Of a stretch of 7,628 nucleotides of DNA, positions 1-4,819 are shown one piece after another (within the stretch, counting starts at the first letter, position 1; each line of letters begins with the position of its first letter). Both the position numbers and the translations under genes were made by a program. Source of the DNA: Anaerolineae bacterium (GTDB lineage Bacteria > Chloroflexota > Anaerolineae > B4-G1); NCBI GenBank assembly GCA_030612585.1, contig JAUWNP010000212.1, positions 1-7,628 of the forward strand, read 5' to 3'. The notes beneath the pieces were generated by a model. That model made no database searches and was not told the origin of the DNA. It saw nothing but the letters and a program-made list of their open reading frames with translations.

Positions 1-852
1 ACCGGGGAGGCAGACGTGATGGGGGAGATCCCCCCGCAGGACGCAGCCCGGCTGGAGGCCAGTTCCGACTTTCGCATCGAAGCAGTGTCCATCCCCGGTA
101 TCTCGCTGATGTTCTTCATGAACACCACCCGCCCACCGCTGGACGACATTCGGGTGCGGCAGGCGCTCCTCTACGGGACCGCCCGCCAGGCCATCATCTC
201 CCCCGTCTTTCGGGACACCTCCCCGGGGGCTTATGGACCGCTGGCGGCAGTCACGCTTGGTTATGAACCAGCGGTGCAAGACTATCATCCCTACGACCCG
301 GCACAGGCAGCGACATTGCTAGATGAGGCTGGGTGGGTGGATACCGACGGGGATAGCGTTCGCGACCGGGACGGGGAGCCGCTGGTTCTGGACCTCTACC
401 TGATGGGCTGGGGCCATATGCCGGAGGTAGGACAACTGCTGGCGGCCCAATGGTCGGAACTTGGTGTTGATGTGAACAGCCTCGTAGTGTCCTTCCCGGA
501 GGCACTGAAGATAGCAGGGGATGGCCAGCATCACCTGATCCCCTTCGCCCTCTCCGGCAGCGACCCCGACATCCTACGCAAGTTCTTCCATTCCCAGGCT
601 GGGTTCAATTGGTCAAAGGTGGACGACGCCGAACTGGATGCCTGGCTGGAGGATGCAGCGCGCACGTCCGACCGGGGGGAGCGGACTGTACTCTACAGCC
701 AGGTTCAACTCCGGGTGATGGATCAGGCGCTGGTGATTCCCATCCGCGACTACGTCAACCTGAACGGGGTGAGCAACCAGATGCAAGGGCTCCGCTTCGA
801 CGCGCAGGGATGGTTCCCCTGGCTGATTGACGTGAGGTTGGAAACCCAGTGA
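1..852 (+). CDS. ABC transporter solute-binding protein, family 5 (peptide/oligosaccharide), 3' part only
   Basis: This is the C-terminal 283 residues of an extracytoplasmic solute-binding protein of the SBP_bac_5 family (DppA/OppA type), which captures peptides or, in some members, oligosaccharides or nickel and delivers them to the membrane permeases. Frame 1 is open from base 1 to the TGA at 850-852, so the start and any signal peptide lie upstream; the GTG at 16 and ATG at 19 are internal. Family hallmarks are visible: MNTTRPPLDDIRVRQAL (about 118-168), where the RxAL region is typical, then the YDP..A..LLDEAGW motif (about 289-336), followed by an acidic DxDGD loop. The end, WFPWLIDVRLE, is a usual C-terminus for the family. 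The permeases that should work with it start at 1874, after an unrelated insertion. The ligand cannot be told from the sequence. The family call is firm; peptide specificity is a guess. Confidence 0.9.
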   Translation, partial: TGEADVMGEIPPQDAARLEASSDFRIEAVSIPGISLMFFMNTTRPPLDDIRVRQALLYGTARQAIISPVFRDTSPGAYGPLAAVTLGYEPAVQDYHPYDPAQAATLLDEAGWVDTDGDSVRDRDGEPLVLDLYLMGWGHMPEVGQLLAAQWSELGVDVNSLVVSFPEALKIAGDGQHHLIPFALSGSDPDILRKFFHSQAGFNWSKVDDAELDAWLEDAARTSDRGERTVLYSQVQLRVMDQALVIPIRDYVNLNGVSNQMQGLRFDAQGWFPWLIDVRLETQ

Positions 853-921
853 CACGCAACACGTGAAACGTGATTAGCACTACAACTTCATATCACCACT
901 GTGGCAGGGAGTACAGCACGC
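853..921. other. Short AT-richer spacer at the left edge of the methyltransferase insert
   Basis: Composition falls sharply right after the binding-protein stop codon. The spacer contains a short imperfect repetition (ACACGTGAA, then AACGTGATT, about 859-875) that includes the palindrome CACGTG. It ends with the methyltransferase ribosome site (906-911). I see no convincing -35/-10 pair and no terminator hairpin. Confidence 0.4.
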
Positions 922-1173
922 ATGGGGTTGAATTCCTTAATCGCTCAAGAAATACAATCAGACATTAAGACCATAGAGAAGAACGAGGCTCTTATTGAAG
1001 AAGCAAACTTTATGGATAGGGCAGAGGCTATAGACTTCATCGAACTTCATATTATCTACCGGATTGACTGCTTGCTTCGTAGCAGTAGTCAGGCAGAAGA
1101 GTTAACAGGGTCAAAACAGCACGCAGAGTCGTTGAAGGACCGGTTGAAAGCAATAGATGAGACGCTCTTTTGA
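922..1173 (+). CDS. N-terminal fragment of a probable SAM-dependent methyltransferase (small ORF, 83 aa)
   Basis: This is a small, charged, mostly helical protein with no motif I recognise on its own. The ATG at 922 is preferred over the in-frame GTG at 901 because AGGGAG (906-911) lies 10 bases before it, whereas nothing like a ribosome site precedes 901. It ends at the TGA at 1171-1173. The next frame (from 1183) is in the same phase only nine bases later, and the intervening codons after the stop (Arg-Leu-Arg) run smoothly into it, giving ..DETLF-stop-RLRVNIRSG... I therefore read it as the helical N-terminal part of the methyltransferase encoded downstream, separated by one nonsense codon. 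Base composition is near 45% GC by hand sampling of the insert, well below the flanking transporter genes. An independent small protein remains possible. Confidence 0.55.
   Translation: MGLNSLIAQEIQSDIKTIEKNEALIEEANFMDRAEAIDFIELHIIYRIDCLLRSSSQAEELTGSKQHAESLKDRLKAIDETLF
1171..1173 (+). other. In-frame TGA that splits the methyltransferase reading frame
   Basis: The TGA lies in frame 1, the same frame as both the 922 and 1183 reading frames, and no other stop occurs between 922 and 1855. A C-to-T change at the first base of a CGA arginine codon would produce it, and arginine would fit the surrounding ..LF-R-RLR.. pattern. Reassignment of TGA is unlikely because the binding protein, both halves of this gene and the first permease all end in TGA. 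Confidence 0.5.
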
Positions 1174-1182
1174 AGACTCCGA

Positions 1183-1857
1183 GTGAATATCAGGTCCGGC
1201 AACTACACACGTGAAGACTTGAGACGCCAGTTCGATAACTACGTTGAGCATGCCCATAAAGAGAGAAGTCAGGACGACATAGGCTACGATGCTCTTGATA
1301 CGTTTGTCAATGGCCTATTGCGGATAGACGTCGCGCTTGAAGAGACAAAGCAAAGAGAACCTGACATGGTATTTCTCCAGCCAACCCCAGTCAGAATCGT
1401 CTTAGAGTTAGTAGAGGAAGCCAACATCACGAAGGATGACGTTTTCTACGACTTGGGTTCTGGCTTAGGTCAAGTCCCCATACTGGTGAGGTTACTTACT
1501 GGGGCCAAGACAAGGGGCATCGAGTTCGAGGCAGCCTATTGCAGTTACGCTCAGCAGTGTGCAAGGAGGCTGAATCTGTCACATGTAGAGTTCATGAATC
1601 TAGATGCGCGCGATGCAGATTACTCAGATGGAACTGTATTTTTTATGTATACACCCTTCACAGGTAAACTATTGCAGGAGGTGTTAGAGAAACTAAAGGG
1701 CGAGTCGCGAAAGAGGGCAATCAGAATCTGCACGTATGGACCTTGCACTCCACATGTATCCAATCAGAGTTGGCTAAGGCGCGTAGGTCAAGTGGATCAG
1801 AATGCTGACCACGAGTATGAATCAGCCATATTCAGAAGTGTCCAAGAGACGTTGTGA
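1183..1857 (+). CDS. Class I SAM-dependent methyltransferase, catalytic part (DOT1-like Rossmann fold)
   Basis: This cytoplasmic methyltransferase transfers a methyl group from S-adenosylmethionine to an unknown substrate. In the 224 residues read from the GTG at 1183, residues 66-100 (LQPTPVRIVLELV then VFYDLGSGLGQV) hold motif I, the SAM-binding glycine loop at 90-96. GIEFE (112-116) supplies the acidic residue expected to bind the ribose. LDARDADYSDG (140-150) is followed by VFFMYTPF (152-159), in the place where DNA/RNA amino-methyltransferases carry D/NPPY, so this is not that class. TYGPCTPHV lies at 184-192. DLGSGLG followed by a YTPF-type strand recalls bacterial proteins annotated as DOT1-like, but the substrate is unknown. 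The GTG start has only a weak ribosome site and the frame continues upstream into the 922-1173 fragment across one TGA, so this is probably the 3' part of a broken gene. It lies between transporter genes and has AGA/AGG-rich, low-GC codon use. It ends 16 bases before the first permease. Confidence 0.75.
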   Translation: MNIRSGNYTREDLRRQFDNYVEHAHKERSQDDIGYDALDTFVNGLLRIDVALEETKQREPDMVFLQPTPVRIVLELVEEANITKDDVFYDLGSGLGQVPILVRLLTGAKTRGIEFEAAYCSYAQQCARRLNLSHVEFMNLDARDADYSDGTVFFMYTPFTGKLLQEVLEKLKGESRKRAIRICTYGPCTPHVSNQSWLRRVGQVDQNADHEYESAIFRSVQETL

Positions 1858-1860
1858 TAC

Positions 1861-1866
1861 TAGGAG
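1861..1866 (+). promoter_or_regulatory. Shine-Dalgarno deciding the first permease start
   Basis: TAGGAG sits 7 bases before the ATG at 1874. It favours that start over in-frame upstream starts (for example ATG at 1802) that would overlap the methyltransferase and add an unrelated hydrophilic leader. Confidence 0.7.
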
Positions 1867-1873
1867 TTCTGTC

Positions 1874-2806
1874 ATGGTAGCAAGGTATGTGGGGCGAAGG
1901 CTCGTGCAAGCGGCCTTCGTCCTTTGGCTGGCGGCGACGCTGGCCTTCGTGGCCATGCAATTAACGCCAGGCGATCCCGCCCAGGCGCTCCTGGCCGCCT
2001 CTGGGGCCACTCCCAAGGAAGTTGCCGAGCGGCGCGCCCAATTGGGGCTGGATGACCCACTCCCAGTGCAATACGCCCGCTACCTGCTGGACCTTATCCG
2101 GGGCGACCTGGGACAATCCTGGCTCCACGGCCGGCCGGTAGGCCAGATGATTTTAGAGCAACTCCCTCCGACCATCGAATTGTCGTTGGCCGCCATGGCG
2201 ATAGGGGTGGGGCTAGGACTGGGGTTGGGGATTCTGGCAGCCGTGCGGCGGGGTACGTGGCTGGATACGTTCGCGACGACACTGGCGGTACTGGGCCTCT
2301 CCACGCCCACCTACTGGTCTGGCCTCCTGGCGATTCTCCTATTCTCCCTCCAACTGGGCTGGCTACCCGCGACCGGCGAGGGAGACCCGCGACACCTAAT
2401 GTTGCCGGCGCTGGTCTTGGGCTTCGCCCTCTCCGGCTCTATCGCCCGCCTGGTGCGCGCTCGCGTGGTGGAAGTAGTGGGGGAGCAGTTCGTGCTGGCG
2501 GCGCGGGCCCGGGGGCTCTCGTCGTGGCGCGTATTCTTCGTCCACGTGCTCCGCTCCGCGCTGGCCCCTGCCCTCACCGTCACCGCCCTCCAGTTTGGCT
2601 TCCTGCTGGGCGGAGCGGTGGTCACCGAATCAGTCTTCGCCCGCCGGGGACTGGGGAAGTTGGCGGTGGAGGCAATCACCTGGCGGGACATGCCGGTAGT
2701 GCGGGGCGTGGTCGTGTTCGGGGCGCTGGCCTACGTCCTGGTCAATCTGGCGGCGGACCTGGCGCAGGCCTGGCTGGACCCCCGGCTGCGGGAGGAACTT
2801 ACGTGA
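1874..2806 (+). CDS. Dpp/Opp-type ABC transporter permease, DppB-like
   Basis: This integral-membrane permease of the BPD_transp_1 family forms half of the translocation channel of a peptide-type ABC importer. The protein is 310 residues, normal for DppB/OppB. It opens with MVARYVGRRL and a first membrane helix (about 10-30), followed by LTPGDPAQALL, the family's conserved post-TM1 segment, and by the LGLDDPLPVQYARYL and GDLGQSW motifs (56-83). Further hydrophobic segments lie near 100-125, 132-162, 176-195, 232-252 and 276-298. The cytoplasmic EAA loop that docks on the ATPase is at about 209-232 (AARARGLSSWRVFFVHVL). The C-terminus is LDPRLREE, as expected. It overlaps the next permease through GTGA, implying coupled translation. 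The neighbouring binding protein at 1-852 is its probable partner, although the methyltransferase insert lies between them. Confidence 0.93.
   Translation: MVARYVGRRLVQAAFVLWLAATLAFVAMQLTPGDPAQALLAASGATPKEVAERRAQLGLDDPLPVQYARYLLDLIRGDLGQSWLHGRPVGQMILEQLPPTIELSLAAMAIGVGLGLGLGILAAVRRGTWLDTFATTLAVLGLSTPTYWSGLLAILLFSLQLGWLPATGEGDPRHLMLPALVLGFALSGSIARLVRARVVEVVGEQFVLAARARGLSSWRVFFVHVLRSALAPALTVTALQFGFLLGGAVVTESVFARRGLGKLAVEAITWRDMPVVRGVVVFGALAYVLVNLAADLAQAWLDPRLREELT
2791..2795 (+). promoter_or_regulatory. Shine-Dalgarno of the second permease
   Basis: GGAGG lies inside the end of the first permease gene, 7 bases before the GTG at 2803. Together with the GTGA overlap it fixes that GTG as the start, although the frame is open far upstream. 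Confidence 0.75.
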
Positions 2807-3636
2807 TCGAGTGGACCGTTCCGGCTCGACGTCCTCTCCTGCAGCAGCCAGCCACGCTGGTCGCGCTGGCCTGGCTCACACTGGCCGGGCTGGGAGCAGG
2901 CCTGGCCCCGTTTCTGGCTCCCGCTGGCCCTCTGGCAGCCGATACGACCCGCGGGCTCCTCCCGCCCGGGCCGGGCGGGCTGCTGGGGACCGATCTTCTA
3001 GGCCGGGAGGTGCTGACACGGCTCCTGTGGGGCGGCCGCTGGACCCTGGAAATGGGCCTGCTGGCCCTGGCGGTGGCCGTGGGCCTGGGCCTGCCCACAG
3101 GTATGGTGGCTGGCACCTTCGGCGGCCGGACCGAGGCGGTGCTGATGCGTCTGGTGGACGCGCTGCTGGCCTTCCCCAGCCTCCTCCTGGCGATGGCGGT
3201 GGTGGCGCTGCTGGGGCCGGGTGTGGGCTCGGTGGCGGTGGCGGTGGGGTTGGCAGCCGCGCCGGCCTACGCCCGCGTGGCCCGCAGCGCCGCCCTTGAG
3301 GTGCGCGCGCAACCCTACGTGGACGCGGCCCGCGCGCTGGGAGGCAGTGAGTGGCGTGTTCTGGTGCGCCACGTCCTGCCCAATGCCGCTCCAGCACTCG
3401 TGGCCTTCGCTGCTACCCAACTGGGATGGGTGCTGCTCAACGGAGCAGCCCTCAACTTCCTGGGCCTGGGTGCACCGCCGGGCACCCCTGAGTGGGGGGC
3501 GATGCTGGTCGAGGGCCGGGGCTACCTGCGGGATGCCCCGTGGGTAAGCGCTTTCCCCGGCCTGGCACTGACGCTGACTGTGCTGGCGGCTAATCTGGTG
3601 GGAGATGGACTACAAGAGGCACTGCGGCCTCGGTAG
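2803..3636 (+). CDS. Dpp/Opp-type ABC transporter permease, DppC-like
   Basis: This is the second channel-forming permease of the importer, 277 residues from a GTG start, usual for DppC/OppC. A first membrane helix (about 17-40) is followed by the periplasmic segment with LGTDLLGREVLTRLLWGGR (61-79), a signature of the DppC branch. Membrane segments follow near 83-105, 115-137, 142-155, 200-222 and 250-268. The EAA loop is at about 174-198 (DAARALGGSEWRVLVRHVLP). The end, NLVGDGLQEALRPR, matches the family's C-terminal N..GD.L.D.LDPR pattern. The gene is very GC-rich, which creates long spurious open frames on both strands. It starts inside the last codons of the first permease. No DppD/DppF ATPase gene follows; a repeat block and an unrelated gene come next. 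Confidence 0.93.
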   Translation: MIEWTVPARRPLLQQPATLVALAWLTLAGLGAGLAPFLAPAGPLAADTTRGLLPPGPGGLLGTDLLGREVLTRLLWGGRWTLEMGLLALAVAVGLGLPTGMVAGTFGGRTEAVLMRLVDALLAFPSLLLAMAVVALLGPGVGSVAVAVGLAAAPAYARVARSAALEVRAQPYVDAARALGGSEWRVLVRHVLPNAAPALVAFAATQLGWVLLNGAALNFLGLGAPPGTPEWGAMLVEGRGYLRDAPWVSAFPGLALTLTVLAANLVGDGLQEALRPR

Positions 3637-3732
3637 GGAGATTGGAGATTGGATTGGAGAGTAGAGATTGGAGATTAGAGAATAGAGAGTAGAGAATAGA
3701 GAGTAGAGAGTGGAGAGTGGAGAACAGAGATT
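3637..3732 (+). repeat. Heptamer tandem array, consensus RGAGANT
   Basis: Fourteen contiguous units start right after the permease stop codon. Thirteen are 7 bp (GGAGATT, GGAGAGT, AGAGATT, AGAGAAT, AGAGAGT and similar) and one, at 3651-3655, is a 5-bp shortened unit (GGATT). The top strand is almost entirely purine plus T. Variation is concentrated at unit positions 1, 6 and 7. The array has no open frame of its own and no dyad symmetry, so it is neither a terminator nor a CRISPR. Similar intergenic heptamer repeats occur in Chloroflexota and cyanobacteria; their role is not established. Confidence 0.9.
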
Positions 3733-3761
3733 GCAGCAGTCGGAAGGGAGTAAGTTTGATG

Positions 3762-3796
3762 ATTGGTCATTGGTCATTAGTCATTGGTCATTGGTT
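3762..3796 (+). repeat. Second heptamer tandem array, unit ATTGGTC
   Basis: Five head-to-tail units occupy this stretch: ATTGGTC, ATTGGTC, ATTAGTC, ATTGGTC and a final ATTGGTT that breaks off one base before the Shine-Dalgarno of the next gene. The unit shares its period and the ATTGG core with the first array when that is rotated (ATTGGAG), so the two are probably related. About 29 bases of non-repetitive sequence separate them. Confidence 0.9.
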
Positions 3797-3806
3797 AGAG
3801 GAGGAA
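3797..3806 (+). promoter_or_regulatory. Strong Shine-Dalgarno deciding the dehydrogenase start
   Basis: AGAGGAGGAA, with core AGGAGG at 3799-3804, precedes the ATG at 3815 by 10 bases. It directly abuts the second repeat array and rules out upstream in-frame starts, which would translate the repeat. Confidence 0.8.
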
Positions 3807-3814
3807 CTCTATCT

Positions 3815-4810
3815 ATGTCAAACAGAATCCAAGTAATTCAGTACGGGCTCGGCCCCATCGGTAGCGCCATAGCGCGCCACGTCGTGGAGCGCGCCGGGCT
3901 GGAACTGGTCGGCGGTGTGGATATTGACCCGACCAAGGTGGGCCAGGACGTGGGAGAAGCCATCGGTCTGGGCCACTCCCTGGACTTCGCCGTGGCCGGC
4001 AAATTGGATCAAGTGCTGGCACAAACAGAGGCCGACCTGGTGCTACACGCCACCAGTTCCTATTTTGACCTGTTCAAGTCCCAGATCATCGAGATTCTGG
4101 AGTCGGGGCTGGACGTCGTCTCCACCGCTGAAGAACTCTCCTTCCCCTGGCTGACCTACCCCGAAGAGGCCGCAGAGATTGATGGTGTGGCAAAACGAGT
4201 GGGTAAGACCGTGCTAGCCACCGGCATCAACCCCGGCTTTGTGATGGACTCGCTACCCCTCAACCTGACGGCCATCTGCCAGCGGGTGGATCGCATCGTC
4301 GTGCGGAGGGTCATCAACGCTTCCACTCGGCGTGGGCCTTTCCAGGCCAAGATCGGCTCTGGCACGAGCGTGGAGGACTTTCAGGCCAAAATGGATACCC
4401 GCCGCATAGGCCACGTGGGCTTGCCCGAGTCCATAGGTATGGTCTTCGACACGCTGGGTAAGAATCTGGCCCGCTACACTTCGAGCGTAGAACCGGTGGT
4501 GGCTGACCGGCTGGTCAAGACCGAGCACTTCGAGGTGCAGCCTGGCCAGGTGAGAGGTCTCAAGCAGGCAGCCCACGGCTACACTAACGAGGGCGAGTTC
4601 CTGACACTCATCTTCATCGCGGCCTTGGACACGAAAGATGAGGGGGACACCATCACCATTACCGGAAAGCCCAATCTGGAAATCACACTCAAGGGCACGA
4701 ACGGTGATTTGGCCACTGTTGCTATCGCCGTCAACGCCACCCGCCGCGTGAAAGAAGCAGGGCCGGGCCTGGTCACTATGCGCGACCTGCCCATCGTGAC
4801 AATGTGGTAG
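3815..4810 (+). CDS. NAD(P)-dependent dehydrogenase of the dihydrodipicolinate reductase fold, 2,4-diaminopentanoate dehydrogenase-like
   Basis: This is a cytoplasmic NAD(P) oxidoreductase of 331 residues. The N-terminus is a Rossmann domain with the nucleotide loop GLGPIG (11-16) and VDIDP closing the second strand (35-39). The segment STAEEL (103-108) and TGINPGFVMDSLP (136-148) are typical of the group annotated as dihydrodipicolinate reductase-like or 2,4-diaminopentanoate dehydrogenase. The C-terminal half, with GHVGLPES (199-206) and the final GLVTMRDLP (318-326), matches that group rather than true DapB, which is shorter (about 250-270 residues). Known members oxidise 2,4-diaminopentanoate to 2-amino-4-oxopentanoate in ornithine fermentation. 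The usual partners of that route, ornithine aminomutase and the thiolase subunits, are not in the window, so the substrate here is open. The gene appears to be its own transcription unit after the repeat block, and it ends 9 bases from the convergent GH57 gene. Confidence 0.8.
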   Translation: MSNRIQVIQYGLGPIGSAIARHVVERAGLELVGGVDIDPTKVGQDVGEAIGLGHSLDFAVAGKLDQVLAQTEADLVLHATSSYFDLFKSQIIEILESGLDVVSTAEELSFPWLTYPEEAAEIDGVAKRVGKTVLATGINPGFVMDSLPLNLTAICQRVDRIVVRRVINASTRRGPFQAKIGSGTSVEDFQAKMDTRRIGHVGLPESIGMVFDTLGKNLARYTSSVEPVVADRLVKTEHFEVQPGQVRGLKQAAHGYTNEGEFLTLIFIAALDTKDEGDTITITGKPNLEITLKGTNGDLATVAIAVNATRRVKEAGPGLVTMRDLPIVTMW

Positions 4811-4819
4811 AGACATCTG

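Noticed and set aside
1171..1173. TGA read as selenocysteine or reassigned to tryptophan
   Set aside because: Neighbouring genes use TGA as a normal stop, no selenoprotein family is suggested, and the context favours an ancestral arginine.
868..1862. Possible target-site duplication flanking the insert (GTGAT at 870-874 and 1854-1858)
   Set aside because: A five-base match is expected by chance over this length, the second copy overlaps the methyltransferase stop codon, and there are no inverted terminal repeats or transposase.
2257..2802. Upstream in-frame extension of the second permease (182 extra codons)
   Set aside because: It overlaps the first permease in another frame and reads as low-complexity Gly/Arg/Pro sequence; the GGAGG and GTGA overlap mark the true start at 2803.
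3637..3796. Repeats considered as a CRISPR array
   Set aside because: Units are 7 bp and directly adjacent with no spacers, and no cas gene is present.
3710..3814. Upstream in-frame extension of the dehydrogenase into the repeats
   Set aside because: It would translate the heptamer array, and the strong ribosome site and family N-terminus both point to the ATG at 3815.
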